From assembly GCA_945861765.1 (NCBI GenBank), contig CAMAWP010000012.1:1-52998 (forward strand): DNA of 52,998 nt, written 5' to 3'. Made by a program: the position numbers and the translations under genes. This DNA is from Akkermansia muciniphila (GTDB lineage: Bacteria > Verrucomicrobiota > Verrucomicrobiia > Limisphaerales > SIBE01). Of this stretch, positions 34,434-44,277 are shown piece after piece. The notes beneath the pieces were generated by a model. The model worked only from the letters and a program-made list of their open reading frames with translations. It was not told where the DNA came from and searched no databases. Positions within the stretch are counted from its first letter, which is position 1; each line of letters starts with the position of its first letter.

Positions 34434-35588
34434 TCAGCTTTTCTCCTCCGCGGCACCGCTTGATTGGCGAGCCGAGAGGACTCTTTGCGACGGGATGTAA
34501 TTCGCGACGAATTCACGCCGGAACTCGGCAAATGTCCCAGCAGCCAAGTGTTCGCGAATGTCCGCCATTACTTTCAAATACATGTAAGAATTGTGAACGC
34601 TGAGCATCCGCAAGCCTAGAATCTCATTCACATTCAAAAGGTGCCGAAGGTAAGCCCGCGAAAAATTCCGGCACGCAAAACAGTCGCAACCTTCCTCGAT
34701 CGGCCTCCAATCCGCCTTGTTGAAACCGGCCTTGATGCTGACTGTCCCCTTGGCCGTAAAAGCAGTTCCATTGCGAGCCACTCGGGTTGGCAAAACGCAA
34801 TCGAACATATCGACGCCGCGCGCCACCAACTCCACCATTTGGGCCGGTGTGCCGAGCCCCATCGCATATCGCGGCTGATGCGCCGGCAAAAACGGCTCGG
34901 CGTATTCGACGGCTTTCATCATTTCCGACTCGGGTTCGCCAACGCTGACGCCCCCGATCGCATAACCGTCGAACCCGAACCCGACGATGGCCCTGGCGCA
35001 TTCTTCGCGCAACGCTGGATCGCAGCCTCCTTGAACGATGCCGAAGACATACTGGCCTGGGGCTCGAGGTTGTTCCCTGCATTCTTGGGCCCATCGCACG
35101 GTTCGCTCAACGGCTTCGCGAGCCTCCTTTTGAGAGCATCCATGAGCCGGGCATTCATCAAAGACCATTGCTATGTCCGAGCCGAGGAATCGTTGAATTT
35201 CCATGGCTTCCTTCGGGCCCAGGAAGAGCAATGAACCATCCAGGTGAGATCGAAATTCCACACCGTGAGGTTTGACCTTTCGGATTTTGGCGAGGCTGAA
35301 GACCTGGAATCCGCCACTGTCCGTCAGCATCGGCAGCGGCCAATTGATAAATCGATGCAGGCCGCCCGCCTGTCGGATGATGTCCAAGCCGGGCCGAATG
35401 CTCAAATGATAGGTGTTTCCGAGAATCACCTGAGTTCCCATTTCCCGCAATTCCCGCGGATCGAGTGCTTTGACGCTGCCCTGGGTGCCGACCGGCATAA
35501 AGACTGGAGTATCAATCGGCCCGCGCGCGGTGGTCAGTCGCCCGAGACGAGCTTTCGAAGCAATGTCGGTTTTGATAAGTTCAAACAT
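34434..35588 (-). CDS. tgt: tRNA-guanine transglycosylase
   Basis: 384 residues. It exchanges guanine 34 of GUN anticodons for preQ1 in queuosine formation. Asp90 in MLTDSGGFQVFSL is the base-recognition/acid residue; the nucleophile lies in VDMFDCVLPTRVARNG; GYAIGGVSVGEP binds the base. The zinc site is formed by CDCFAC, then a histidine in RHLLNVNEIL/SVHNSYMY. Length is typical of the bacterial enzyme. queE of the same pathway is at 9263-10114, so the genes are not clustered. The start ATG lies at the edge of an intergenic region holding a repeat element. Confidence 0.97.
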   Translation of the reverse strand: MFELIKTDIASKARLGRLTTARGPIDTPVFMPVGTQGSVKALDPRELREMGTQVILGNTYHLSIRPGLDIIRQAGGLHRFINWPLPMLTDSGGFQVFSLAKIRKVKPHGVEFRSHLDGSLLFLGPKEAMEIQRFLGSDIAMVFDECPAHGCSQKEAREAVERTVRWAQECREQPRAPGQYVFGIVQGGCDPALREECARAIVGFGFDGYAIGGVSVGEPESEMMKAVEYAEPFLPAHQPRYAMGLGTPAQMVELVARGVDMFDCVLPTRVARNGTAFTAKGTVSIKAGFNKADWRPIEEGCDCFACRNFSRAYLRHLLNVNEILGLRMLSVHNSYMYLKVMADIREHLAAGTFAEFRREFVANYIPSQRVLSARQSSGAAEEKS

Positions 35589-35903
35589 CGGTTTGTTTAG
35601 AATCTAAACGCTCTCCCAACCCTGAAGCGAGAACGAAGCTGCCAGGATCTGAAGTTCATCTCGGATTGCATGATGGAAATGTCTCGCGACGGGAGCGACG
35701 GAGGCGACGGAAAAAGGTCTGAACGTTGCTTCGCAGCCTTTGCAGCCGTCGCCACCGTCGCAGCCGTCGCGAGACTCAGCTCGGAAAGCCCGGACTTACC
35801 TTCGCCCGTCCCGCCGACTCTTCCGTCAGAAAATTTTGGTGCCCTTCGCGCCTTTTTGCCGCTACGGTGGAACGTGATACTCCTGTTCACATTTTGAAAC
35901 CCT
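35589..35903. other. intergenic region between tgt and a divergent sugar isomerase-like gene
   Basis: A 315-bp gap containing an inverted-repeat element at 35682-35774. No convincing promoter or RNA gene was found; the short open frames here follow the repeat and are not protein-like. Confidence 0.4.
35682..35774. repeat. TCTCGCGACGG inverted-repeat element, copy B
   Basis: TCTCGCGACGG at 35682-35692 is mirrored exactly by CCGTCGCGAGA at 35764-35774. The left side continues GAGCGACGGAGGCGACGGAA, close to copy A at 11700-11781. The interior is rich in GCAGCC/GTCGCC repeats. Confidence 0.7.
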
Positions 35904-36818
35904 ATGAAACACGAACATTCCTTTTCACGCCGCGACTTTCTCGCGCGGATGACTGTCGGAGCAACCGCGATCAAGCTCAGCAATCCCGATTCCGCGCTGG
36001 GCGCGGCTCAAACTGGGACCCGCAGCAAGATCATCGGATTCACCAAGCCGTTTCAAAAACTGACCTTCGACGAAACCGCGGATGTTGTCGCTGAAGTAGG
36101 ATGGGATGGCACCGAATGCCCAGTCCGACAAAAGGGCCAAGTGCTTCCGGAACGTGTCGAAGAGGATTTGCCGAGAATGGTGGAAGCCCTTCGACGGAGA
36201 AATCGGGAGCTCGTCATCGCGGTGACAGACGTTCGCAACACGAAAGACCCATTGACCGAGAAGGTTCTTCGGGCTGTGAGCAAGCTCGGGATAAAGTTCT
36301 ATCGTTTAGCGCACTTAAGGTACGATCGCGTCAAACCCATCCCTGGCCAATTGAATGAAATCAAGGCCGAGCTGCGCGAACTGCATGCCATGAACAAAGA
36401 ACTGGGCCTCTGCGCGCTTTACGAGAACCACTCAGGGATCGATTCCGTTGGCGCGGCCGTGTGGGACATGTATGAGCTGCTCAAGGATTTTGACCCGAAG
36501 TATTTTGGAATCTGCTTTGATATCGGACACGCCACCCTGGAAGGAGGCGAAGCGTGGCCGACCAACTTCCGGCTGATCCAACCGTTTCTGCGGTCTGTCT
36601 ATGTCAAAGATTTCTTCTGGAAGAAAACAGGGGCTTCGTGGAAAGCAGAGTGGTGCCCGCTGGGCGAGGGAATGGTGAGCAAGAGTTTTTTTCAACTGCT
36701 GAATATATCGAATTTTAGCGGACCAATCGTGCAGCATCACGAGTATCCACTTGGAACCGGCCGCGAGATGGTCAATCTCATGAAGAAAGATCTGGTCAAG
36801 CTCAAGGGGTGGTTGTAG
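35904..36818 (+). CDS. Tat-exported sugar phosphate isomerase/epimerase-like protein
   Basis: 304 residues. The N-terminus has a twin-arginine motif (SFSRRDFLARMTVGATAIKL), implying export in folded form. The remainder is an AP-endonuclease-2-type TIM barrel of the sugar isomerase/epimerase family: LGLCALYENHSGIDSVG, YFGICFDIGHATLEGG and VQHHEYPLG hold the metal-binding acidic and histidine residues. Such proteins isomerise ketoses, or remain unassigned, and are abundant as Tat-exported forms in Verrucomicrobia and Planctomycetes. The substrate is unknown. It is convergent with the larA-SDR-CE15 operon; a mobile repeat fills the space between them. Confidence 0.85.
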   Translation: MKHEHSFSRRDFLARMTVGATAIKLSNPDSALGAAQTGTRSKIIGFTKPFQKLTFDETADVVAEVGWDGTECPVRQKGQVLPERVEEDLPRMVEALRRRNRELVIAVTDVRNTKDPLTEKVLRAVSKLGIKFYRLAHLRYDRVKPIPGQLNEIKAELRELHAMNKELGLCALYENHSGIDSVGAAVWDMYELLKDFDPKYFGICFDIGHATLEGGEAWPTNFRLIQPFLRSVYVKDFFWKKTGASWKAEWCPLGEGMVSKSFFQLLNISNFSGPIVQHHEYPLGTGREMVNLMKKDLVKLKGWL

Positions 36819-36837
36819 CCGCTGCCTAAAACCAGAA

Positions 36838-37344
36838 GGTTCTCCGTTGTTTTGAGTGGAATCATTTCCGTGTCCGGACAGGAGAACTCACTCCCGAGGG
36901 GTGCGTAGCGATTGGACATTTTCCGACCGTGTGCTGTTGTATCCGATGAGCTATTTCCGACTGACATCTCCCGGAGGGGAGATTCGAGAATAGCCCACAC
37001 CTATCTCCCGGAGGGAGATTTGAGAATAGCCCACCCTTTCAAGGGTGGGATCGCGTAGCAAATACCCAAAGTCCCGAAGGGACGGTTGAGCCATTCTCGG
37101 GCGATCCTTTGTCCTGCACAGACAGCGAGAAAAGGAGCTGACGTAGGACATTGGGGGATTCGGCCGTCCCTGCGGGACTTATGCGATGGCTCATTCGAAC
37201 CCAGCAGTGAACTGCTGGGCTATTCTCGAATCTCCCTCCGGGAGACGAAGGCAGCCAATAGGTCCAAACTCCAGTCAGCCCGGCGGGATGAAAAGAAGGT
37301 CTTCATCCGCTGTGGACCTATTCCATTGAAAACAGCGGGGAACC
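36838..37344. mobile_element. MITE-like element R1 (family with 24-bp inverted ends), full length
   Basis: About 507 bp between convergent gene ends. The left end at 36838-36861 and right end at 37321-37344 are inverted, with about four mismatches, containing TGTTTT and AAAACA cores. It shares with R3 and R4 the inner module of hairpins: CCCACCCTTTCAAGGGTGGG, GTCCCGAAGGGAC and a GGGAGATTTGAGAATAGCCC arm whose partner is GGGCTATTCTCGAATCTCCC. The sequence CACACCTATCTCCCGGAGGG suggests an extra hairpin duplicated inside. Flanking 8-mers (AACCAGAA and CGAATCAC) do not match, so no target duplication remains. It codes for no protein. Confidence 0.8.
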
Positions 37345-37348
37345 CGAA

Positions 37349-38638
37349 TCACTGGTGATTCACGGGCGCGGCAGCCCACGTCGGTGGATTCTGAAGCTGA
37401 AAGAGCATTTCGCCCGCCTTCGGCACCAGCAAGACTCCTTCGTCTTCACGGTTGGCGTAATCCCCGGGATGAATCTCCTTAGGGTCGCGATAGCCTAGGT
37501 TAATTCGTCGGCAGACCTCAGGCGATATGCCCGTAGCGAGCGTGACCCGCGCTCGCGGAATTTCCACGCCGCCTTCATAAACCCCCTGCCCATAGACGTG
37601 GGTCGAATGGGCCAACACTCCCCAAGGATAATCCTTGAACTTCTCCCATTGTTTGAGGAAGTAGTCGCGACAATGATATCCAATTTCGTGGAGGACTTTG
37701 CCATGCGCCACGCAGACTTCTTCGATGTGCGGCGCGAAGATGATCAATTCGCCCCCGTCCGCCAGCACGGGCTCCAACTTATACATGCACTTGCCGCCGG
37801 TCCAAAGCTCGTCATACATCCTCGGCGCGCACGAGAGGATCGTATGAAATGGCTTTTCCTTGTAGGCGATGTGTATCTCACGAGAAAGCTCGCTCGCACT
37901 GTCCCAAGCATTCTCCGGCGTGCCGGCAAAGAGACCGGCCAAGTCCTTTCCTGGAGTGACGACCATGCAGAAACAGAGCTTTGGGGTTTGAACCAGAGCG
38001 CCAGCTCGGTCCACCACCTTGCGAACGGGTGTCCACTTGTTCCCGATAATCTTCGGGTTGGTGACAACCGCTCCGAGCCAATGGAAAAAATTCAAAATCT
38101 CCGGCCCAGCGACACCGGGAAAAAGATACTTGTTCCCGCCGGAAAAACCGACGACCTCGTGGGGAAAGACGGGGCCGATAATGACAATTTGGTCATATTC
38201 GAAAACCAGTCGATTCACCTCGACCGCAACCTCCATGGAGAACAAGCCGTCCGAGAGATTCCGGATCTCATCGGCTGGGATGCTGCCGATCTTCTTGAGC
38301 GCGGTTGGATCATTCCAGGCATGGTTAAAGAAGCGGACCCGACGATACTCCTGCTGCCGGTCCGCCTCGGAAATATCCAGCCGCTGACAAATTGCGGCCT
38401 CGCTCATCGGCTGATGCGTGCCTAAAGCGATGAGCACATCAAACGCTTTGGTCGATTCAGCAATCTGCCGATGCAGCGTCTGGAAGAGAAGCCCGACCGG
38501 AGCGGTGCGCGTGCCGTCGGGCACGATCAACAGAATTCGTTTGCCACGGTAATCCTTAGGCGGGCACGCTCGCGCAACAACCTCTGCCACCTGCTGTGGC
38601 GTCAAACCAGCTCCGGCCCGGGCAAGTTTGGAAACCAT
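37349..38638 (-). CDS. LarA-family nickel-pincer 2-hydroxyacid racemase/epimerase-like protein
   Basis: 429 residues, matching LarA/DUF2088. Spacing of key residues agrees with Lactobacillus plantarum LarA: His160, Lys170 and His186 here stand 10 and 16 apart, like His174, Lys184 and His200 there, and His106 in FFNHAWND fits His108. The motif PHEVVGFSGGNKYLFPGVAG holds the lysine that carries the nickel pincer cofactor. LarA racemises lactate; relatives act on other 2-hydroxy acids. Genes for cofactor synthesis (larB, larC, larE) are not in the window. It is last in an operon after a glucuronoyl esterase and an SDR, which hints at a sugar-acid substrate. Confidence 0.88.
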   Translation of the reverse strand: MVSKLARAGAGLTPQQVAEVVARACPPKDYRGKRILLIVPDGTRTAPVGLLFQTLHRQIAESTKAFDVLIALGTHQPMSEAAICQRLDISEADRQQEYRRVRFFNHAWNDPTALKKIGSIPADEIRNLSDGLFSMEVAVEVNRLVFEYDQIVIIGPVFPHEVVGFSGGNKYLFPGVAGPEILNFFHWLGAVVTNPKIIGNKWTPVRKVVDRAGALVQTPKLCFCMVVTPGKDLAGLFAGTPENAWDSASELSREIHIAYKEKPFHTILSCAPRMYDELWTGGKCMYKLEPVLADGGELIIFAPHIEEVCVAHGKVLHEIGYHCRDYFLKQWEKFKDYPWGVLAHSTHVYGQGVYEGGVEIPRARVTLATGISPEVCRRINLGYRDPKEIHPGDYANREDEGVLLVPKAGEMLFQLQNPPTWAAAPVNHQ

Positions 38639-38647
38639 AATTTGAAC

Positions 38648-39463
38648 TCAAATGGTTTGGGTCAAAAAGCCGCCATCCACCCGGATGTCTGTGCCCGTCA
38701 CAAAACTGCTGGCCTTCGGGCTCGCCAGGAACAGGGCCGCCCCAATCAGCTCGTGAGCCTCACCGAATCGGCCCATGGGAGTGTGTCCGAAAATAGATTG
38801 CGCTCGCGCCGTGGGCGTGCCGTCTGGATTAAAAAGCAGGTGTCGGTTCTGTTCTGCCGGAAAAAACCCGGGCGTGATCGAGTTCACTCGCACTCCTTTC
38901 CGCGCCCATTCCCGCGCAAGGAACTGAGTCAAACTGAGCACAGCCGCTTTTGCCGCCGAATAAGCCACAACGCGCGACAAAGGAATATGCGCTGAAACAC
39001 TCGCGATATTGATGATCCCGCCTTTCCCGCGCTCGCCCATGCCCGGCCCAAATTCCTGACACGGCAGCAGAACTCCACCCACCAGGTTAAGATCGAAATT
39101 AGCACGCCAATCATCGATCCCGATCTGCTCGAACGGACGCTCTGCGGTGACGGTCACTTTGGGGTCGTTGCCTCCTGCTGCGTTCACCAGAATCGTCGGC
39201 GGACCAAAGCGCCTTTGGATCTCTTGGTGCGCAGACCGCAGGCTGTCGCGTTGCATCGCGTCGGCCGAAACAAAACAAGCCTGACCTCCTTTTTCACTCA
39301 TTGCTTTGACGCGCGCTTCGCCACGATCTGCATTGCGGCCCAAGACAGCGACGCGAGCGCCGGCTTGCGCCAAGCCTTCCGCCAAAGCGCCGCCCAAAAC
39401 ACCGGTAGCTCCGATGACGACGGCGACCTCACCCGACAAATCGAACAAGTCCATTTGATTCAT
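38648..39463 (-). CDS. SDR oxidoreductase, D-mannonate oxidoreductase-like
   Basis: 271 residues. Classical short-chain dehydrogenase: GATGVLGG (18-25) binds NAD(P), NAAGG at 94-98, and Tyr168/Lys172 in [10 protein letters not shown] are catalytic. The segments [31 protein letters not shown] and [13 protein letters not shown] resemble the SDR enzymes annotated as fructuronate reductase/D-mannonate oxidoreductase, an alternative to UxuB. Those reduce fructuronate to mannonate in glucuronate breakdown. Its start overlaps the CE15 stop by 4 bp, and larA follows after 9 bp, so all three are one operon. The specific substrate is inferred from family and context. Confidence 0.82.
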   Translation of the reverse strand: MNQMDLFDLSGEVAVVIGATGVLGGALAEGLAQAGARVAVLGRNADRGEARVKAMSEKGGQACFVSADAMQRDSLRSAHQEIQRRFGPPTILVNAAGGNDPKVTVTAERPFEQIGIDDWRANFDLNLVGGVLLPCQEFGPGMGERGKGGIINIASVSAHIPLSRVVAYSAAKAAVLSLTQFLAREWARKGVRVNSITPGFFPAEQNRHLLFNPDGTPTARAQSIFGHTPMGRFGEAHELIGAALFLASPKASSFVTGTDIRVDGGFLTQTI

Positions 39464-40782
39464 TGCAGTTTTGCGTGTTTAAAGTGCTTGTCAGCGAAGT
39501 TTAGATACTGTTCCCAGTCGTAGTCAGTCACATCGTGTTTGCCGGTTCGGATGTGGTAGCCAATGGTTTTACCAACGGGCTGATTGGCGCTCGGCATTTC
39601 ATCGGCACCCAAGCCGTCCTTGCCAAGCAGCCTATAGACTGGCTCGGCATGTTTAGCCGAAAGAAACTCGCCGCGAGGATCGGCCCAGAGATCTTCCTGA
39701 GCGCTGGCCACGTAGGCTGGCCGCGGCGCAATCAACGCAATCAACATGTGTTGATCCACCGGCAGGGCATTAACGTCGGTGTTGTATTTCTTGTAGTTGC
39801 CGCAAAACCAATGTGGAAAGGATGTATTGATCCGTTCAACTGTTTCGCCGAACCAACGCCGGCTCAGCGCCGCCCCGCCTTCGCCCGAGTCGTTCGAGAT
39901 GACCATGGCAAATCGCTCATCCCGCGCCCCAGCCCACAGCGCGGTCTTCCCCAACCGCGAATGCCCCATCACTGTGACGTGCTTCGAATCAATCATAGTG
40001 TCCGTCTCGAAGTAATCCATCGCTCGGCCAAGTCCCCAAGCCCATGCGCCAATCGCGCCCCACTGATCGTCGGCCGACTGCGAGCTGCCGGAAGCTGCAT
40101 CCATCACTGAGCGCACGCCGACCTTGTATCCCTCGGGAAAAAAGTCAGGCTCGATATCGCCGTAATAAATCGTGGCCAAGCCGTACCCGCGCTCGATCAT
40201 CTTCTCGACCGCCCACCGACTCGCGCTCTTGCCTCGTGATTCCCCGGGCGCTTGACTGCTCACGAGTGGCTTCTCCTTGGCAGGGCGCGTCCAGAGGGTC
40301 GCAAGCTTGATCCCGGGATCAGAGTGGACCGCATGGTTGCCGTCAAAGTTCAACCCGAGAAAAACGGGCGCTGGTTTCGACGTGCCGTTCGGAACGTAAA
40401 TGAGCATATCCATTTTCGGCCCCTCTTTTTTGCCGGTGAAATAAACGGATACCTCCTTCCGTGTCGCCTTGCCGCCCAGAGCTTTTTTATCCAGCGAAGT
40501 CACTTCGAAAGTCATCTGCGGTGGGCGCCCAGGACTGCGGCCATAGACATGCGTTTCGAACAGGTTAATAATCTCTGGCCGACGTGTGTCGCGCCAAGCC
40601 TTGCCGCTCGTGACCTTGGCCCCATCGGACGTCGTCAGCGGATCTGGCAGAGTGTAGCTCGGCACTTTGGATTCATCTTCGTTCGACTTCGTCGGTTGAG
40701 CTTGGGCAGCGTTGATGTTAACGAGGGGCATGACCAGCAGACTCAAAATGATCGCAATGGATTTTCCGTTCATTGAATTCAT
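39460..40782 (-). CDS. glucuronoyl esterase, carbohydrate esterase family 15
   Basis: 440 residues from ATG 40782 (another ATG at 40773). An N-terminal signal peptide (about 1-28, [20 protein letters not shown]) directs export. The CE15 nucleophile motif is [13 protein letters not shown] with Ser275; [18 protein letters not shown] follows in the family order, and His416 in [12 protein letters not shown] completes the triad. CE15 enzymes cut the ester between lignin alcohols and 4-O-methyl-glucuronate of xylan. Without the predicted leader the frame stays open to 40857. The SDR start overlaps the stop, and the mobile element R2 lies 82 bp upstream of the start codon. Confidence 0.92.
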   Translation of the reverse strand: MNSMNGKSIAIILSLLVMPLVNINAAQAQPTKSNEDESKVPSYTLPDPLTTSDGAKVTSGKAWRDTRRPEIINLFETHVYGRSPGRPPQMTFEVTSLDKKALGGKATRKEVSVYFTGKKEGPKMDMLIYVPNGTSKPAPVFLGLNFDGNHAVHSDPGIKLATLWTRPAKEKPLVSSQAPGESRGKSASRWAVEKMIERGYGLATIYYGDIEPDFFPEGYKVGVRSVMDAASGSSQSADDQWGAIGAWAWGLGRAMDYFETDTMIDSKHVTVMGHSRLGKTALWAGARDERFAMVISNDSGEGGAALSRRWFGETVERINTSFPHWFCGNYKKYNTDVNALPVDQHMLIALIAPRPAYVASAQEDLWADPRGEFLSAKHAEPVYRLLGKDGLGADEMPSANQPVGKTIGYHIRTGKHDVTDYDWEQYLNFADKHFKHAKLQ

Positions 40783-41180
40783 GGAAGTAAAAATACTGTA
40801 ACCCGCTTTCGAGAGACAAGAACCATATATGGCAACCTCTGATCGGTTTTCCAGCATTCGAAGTGGTTTGCCGCTGTTTTCAGTGGAACCATTTCCGTGT
40901 CCGGGCTGGAAAACTCACTCCGGAGGGGCGCCTGGAGCTTGGACATTTTCCGGCCGTGTGCTGCTGTAGCCGATGAGGTTTGCGACTCACATCTCCCTCT
41001 GGGAGACGAAGGCAGCCAATAGGTCCAAACTCTAGTCAGCCTGGCGGGATGAACAAAAAGGTCTTCATCCGCTGTGGGCCTATTCCACTGAAAACAGCGG
41101 GGAACCTTCGAAGTGACGGGGATCACTTGCTCTTCGGGACTTTTCAGAGCGCCGCGTTGGCCTCGAACGACCCTGAGATG
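40783..41180. other. gap between acsA and CE15, mostly mobile element
   Basis: 398 bp, of which 242 belong to element R2 (40865-41106) with its 8-bp target duplications. The 75 bp between R2 and the esterase start, and the 66 bp up to the acsA stop, show no clear promoter. If the operon promoter was upstream of the insertion site, it has been displaced by 250 bp. Confidence 0.4.
40865..41106. mobile_element. MITE-like element R2, short form, with 8-bp target duplication
   Basis: 242 bp. The left end at 40865-40888 and right end at 41083-41106 are inverted repeats (GGTTTGCCGCTGTTTTCAGT and ACTGAAAACAGCGGGGAACC at the extremes). The element is bounded on both sides by TTCGAAGT, at 40857-40864 and 41107-41114. 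It shares its outer 130 bp (left) and about 110 bp (right) with R1 and R3 but lacks their inner hairpin module, with the join at CATCTCCCTCTGGGAG (about 40990-41005). No open frame codes for a transposase. Confidence 0.88.
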
Positions 41181-43193
41181 CTACTCTTCAATCTGGCTTA
41201 ACCGCGCAAGTACACTCAAATCTTCCAGCGTGGTTGTGTCACCCTTGATTTCAATGCCGCTGGCAATTTGCTTGAGCAAACGCCGCATGATTTTTCCGGA
41301 GCGCGTCTTTGGCAGAGCTTCGGCAAAACGAATGTCATCCGGCTTTGCCACCGGGCCAATCTCCTTGGCCACATGGTTGCGGAGTTCCTCGCGGAGCTCT
41401 GGAAGCGCGGGCACACCGGTCTTCAAGGTCACAAATGCGACGAGCGCCTGACCCTTCAGCGCATCGGGGCGACCGACGACTGCCGCCTCCGCCACCTTCT
41501 GATTGCTGACCAGAGCGCTTTCCACTTCCGCGGTTCCGATCCGGTGGCCGGCCACGTTCAACACATCATCGATTCGGCCCACGATCCAGAAATAGCCATC
41601 CTTGTCCTGCCGACAGCCATCACCGGTGAAATAACTCCCTTTGACCTCGCTCCAATAAACTTCCTTGTAACGCTGCTGATCTCCCCAAATGCCGCGCAAC
41701 ATCCCGGGCCATGGCTTGCGAATAACCAATTTGCCCCCCGTATTGCGTGGAACAGGATCGCCGTTATTGTCCACCACCTCCGGCAACACGCCAAAGAAAG
41801 GCAGAGTCGCCGAGCCCGGTTTGGTCGGTGTGGCCCCAGGCAACGGCGTGATCATGATCCCGCCGGTTTCTGTTTGCCACCATGTATCGACAATCGGACA
41901 ACGCTTGCCGCCGATGACTTCGTGGTACCAAATCCAGGCTTCGGGATTGATCGGCTCGCCCACGGTTCCCAACACTCGCAGCGAACTTAAGTCGTGTTTC
42001 TTAGGCCACTCGACACCCCACTTCATGAACGCGCGAATGGCCGTCGGCGCGGTGTAAAGGACGCTAACACTATACTTTTCTATGATGCGCCAGAAACGAT
42101 CCGGCTCGGGAAAATTCGGCGCGCCCTCATACATCAAGCTGGTGGCTCCATTGGCGAGAGGGCCATAAACAACATAACTGTGGCCCGTCACCCAACCGAC
42201 ATCGGCTGTGCACCAATAAACGTCTGTTTCCTGCAAATCGAAGACGTACTTGGTGGTCATCTTAGCTCCGAGCAGATAGCCCCCCGTGGTGTGCAGGATG
42301 CCTTTCGGTTTGCCCGTGGAACCGCTCGTATAAAGAATAAATAGCGGATGCTCGCTGTCCAATTTCGCGGCGGGACATTCGGCATCGACATATTCGATCT
42401 CCCGATGCCACCAGACATCGCGTCCTTCTTGAATGTGGATGTCATTGCACGCCCGACGAAGCACGATGACTTTCTCGATTGTCTTGGCGAGCAGATTTCC
42501 CTGGGCATCCTTCAAGACGAGTGCGTCGTCCACATTTTTCTTCAATTGGACGCAGGCGCCGCGTCGGAACCCGCCATCCGCCGTAATGACCATCTTGGCT
42601 TGCGAATCGAAAATGCGATCCGCAACAGATTGCGCGCTGTATCCGCCAAACACGACCGAATGCACAGCTCCAATGCGCGAGCAAGCCAGCATCGCGATCG
42701 CCGCCTCGGGGACCATCGGTAAATAAATGATAACGCGATCACCTTTCTTAATTCCGTTCCGCTTCAGCACATTTGCAAAAAGGCAAACCTCGCGGTGCAA
42801 TTGCCGATACGTCAGAGTGCGCTCCTCGCCAGGTTTGCCAGAGGCGGCGGGCTCCCCTTCCCAAATGATCGCAGCCCGATTCGCCACGGGCGTATCCAGA
42901 TGCTTGTCCAGACAGTTGACACTGACATTGAGCTGGCCGCCGACAAACCACTTGGCGAACGGTTCCTTCCATTGCAGCACCTTTTTCCAAGGCTTGAACC
43001 AGACCAGCTCATTCTTCGCTTGCTGACCCCAAAACTTTTCCGGCGATTTGATCGATTCGTTGTAAAGCTTGCGGTAGTGAGATAGCGACTTGATGTGAGC
43101 GCGCTTGGAAAAATCTTTTATCGGCGGAAACACGCGCACTTCTCGAAGAACTGAAGTGATGTTGGCCGAGACAGGTTCGTTGTATTTACTCAT
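41181..43193 (-). CDS. acsA: acetyl-CoA synthetase
   Basis: 670 residues from ATG 43193; a second ATG at 43217 would add eight less family-like residues. It activates acetate with ATP and CoA in two half-reactions. The P-loop is [20 protein letters not shown]; the WWQTETGG and [17 protein letters not shown] motifs are specific to Acs; [13 protein letters not shown] carries the lysine that is acetylated in regulation in other bacteria. Propionyl-CoA synthetases are related, but sequence and length fit Acs. The gene is alone. Its downstream side contains the R2 element. Confidence 0.97.
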   Translation of the reverse strand: MSKYNEPVSANITSVLREVRVFPPIKDFSKRAHIKSLSHYRKLYNESIKSPEKFWGQQAKNELVWFKPWKKVLQWKEPFAKWFVGGQLNVSVNCLDKHLDTPVANRAAIIWEGEPAASGKPGEERTLTYRQLHREVCLFANVLKRNGIKKGDRVIIYLPMVPEAAIAMLACSRIGAVHSVVFGGYSAQSVADRIFDSQAKMVITADGGFRRGACVQLKKNVDDALVLKDAQGNLLAKTIEKVIVLRRACNDIHIQEGRDVWWHREIEYVDAECPAAKLDSEHPLFILYTSGSTGKPKGILHTTGGYLLGAKMTTKYVFDLQETDVYWCTADVGWVTGHSYVVYGPLANGATSLMYEGAPNFPEPDRFWRIIEKYSVSVLYTAPTAIRAFMKWGVEWPKKHDLSSLRVLGTVGEPINPEAWIWYHEVIGGKRCPIVDTWWQTETGGIMITPLPGATPTKPGSATLPFFGVLPEVVDNNGDPVPRNTGGKLVIRKPWPGMLRGIWGDQQRYKEVYWSEVKGSYFTGDGCRQDKDGYFWIVGRIDDVLNVAGHRIGTAEVESALVSNQKVAEAAVVGRPDALKGQALVAFVTLKTGVPALPELREELRNHVAKEIGPVAKPDDIRFAEALPKTRSGKIMRRLLKQIASGIEIKGDTTTLEDLSVLARLSQIEE

Positions 43194-43346
43194 AATCTCT
43201 GGAAAACGTTGAGCCATATTATTGAGGCTCTGCCAAGCGTCAATCCTTGAAGCAGGAAGCCCATGAATTCCGGTCCCATCTGAGTATAACTTTTGTTTTT
43301 CGCGGCTTGCATTTTGAAACTTCTGGCGTCATCAATTCAGGAGCCC

Positions 43347-44117
43347 ATGCAAACCGAAGGGCCCACCAACCATCAAAGTCCGGGATTCACTCTGATCGAG
43401 CTTTTGGTCGTTATTGCCATCATCGCGATTTTGGCGAGCTTGCTTTTGCCAGCGCTCTCCAAGGCAAAAGAAGGCGCGCGTTCGGCGAAGTGCAAGAGCA
43501 ACATGCGCCAAGTCACGCTTGGATTGCTCATGTATGCGGGTGACAACTCGGATTATTTGCCTTGGGCAGGGGGCGTGGATCGAGATCTGCCGGAAGACTG
43601 GATGTTTGGCGGACAGCCGGATGCCGACACGGTCAATCCACTCAATTGGCAAAAACCTCCGCGTACCCATGGATTTCATGCCGAGGCGGGTTCTGCCTTT
43701 AGCTATGTAACCGGGCTTCCGATACACCGGTTGGCCGGCAACAAGGTGGACCTGAACCATACGAACACCTACGAGATTTACCGATGCCCAAGCACTGGAT
43801 TGCCGGGGAAAGCGTCGCGCGTCAACTACAGCGTCAATAGCTTGCTCGACGGATTGGAGTATCCTCCGCGAGGCGTGATGCTCGCGCGCGTGATTAATCC
43901 TGCTACGAAGACCTTTTTGTTTAACGAAGATCCGAAAACCATGGACAACGCCAGTTTCCGGCCGGGCGGGAGCGCGGCAGGAGGCAAGTTCGTGATGCAC
44001 AATGGCCGCATCAACGTTGTCTTCATTGACGGTCACATCGAAGCCATCAAGCACCAACGTATCCTGGATATTCAGCGCGGCGCGGAGGTGGACATTTACT
44101 TTACGCCGTATAAATAG
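43347..44117 (+). CDS. pseudopilin-like protein with N-terminal cleavage/methylation motif and H-x9-DG motif
   Basis: 256 residues from ATG 43347, which has GGAG six bases before; the longer frame to 43293 lacks this. The prepilin signal is [20 protein letters not shown], cleaved after the glycine with phenylalanine methylated in the known systems. The globular part ends with [17 protein letters not shown], the H-x9-DG motif of DUF1559-like proteins expanded in Planctomycetes and Verrucomicrobia. The protein is probably handled by a type IV pilus/type II secretion machinery. It stands alone, with no pil or gsp genes nearby. Role unknown. Confidence 0.9.
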   Translation: MQTEGPTNHQSPGFTLIELLVVIAIIAILASLLLPALSKAKEGARSAKCKSNMRQVTLGLLMYAGDNSDYLPWAGGVDRDLPEDWMFGGQPDADTVNPLNWQKPPRTHGFHAEAGSAFSYVTGLPIHRLAGNKVDLNHTNTYEIYRCPSTGLPGKASRVNYSVNSLLDGLEYPPRGVMLARVINPATKTFLFNEDPKTMDNASFRPGGSAAGGKFVMHNGRINVVFIDGHIEAIKHQRILDIQRGAEVDIYFTPYK

Positions 44118-44122
44118 GCCGT

Positions 44123-44254
44123 AGAGCCTGTTTGGAAATCCAACTCATTCGTAGCAGCCGAGGTAACGAGGCTCGAATCTCTTGAACCTCTCGCGCCCTT
44201 TCGTCAGATCAGAGCCTCGTTACCTCGGCTGCTACGATTTTGAAAACAGGCTCT
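44123..44254. repeat. 132-bp imperfect palindromic element with TA ends
   Basis: Outer arms AGAGCCTGTTT (44123-44133) and AAACAGGCTCT (44244-44254) are exact inverts. Inner arms of 26 bp at 44149-44174 and 44212-44237 are also inverted; a 20-base part reads TCGTAGCAGCCGAGGTAACG. The ends fall in TA dinucleotides, as expected after insertion at TA. It starts 5 bp after the pseudopilin stop and ends before the convergent PH gene, so it may also act as a terminator. Confidence 0.75.
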
Positions 44255-44277
44255 AACGAGCTGGTAAGAAATAAAGG

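Noticed and set aside
36819-37348. CRISPR array or riboswitch in the repeat region
   Set aside because: Repeats are inverted and unevenly spaced with no unique spacers; the hairpin set does not match any riboswitch I know, and the unit is mobile.
36830-37352. Target duplication around R1
   Set aside because: The flanking 8-mers AACCAGAA and CGAATCAC do not match in any register.
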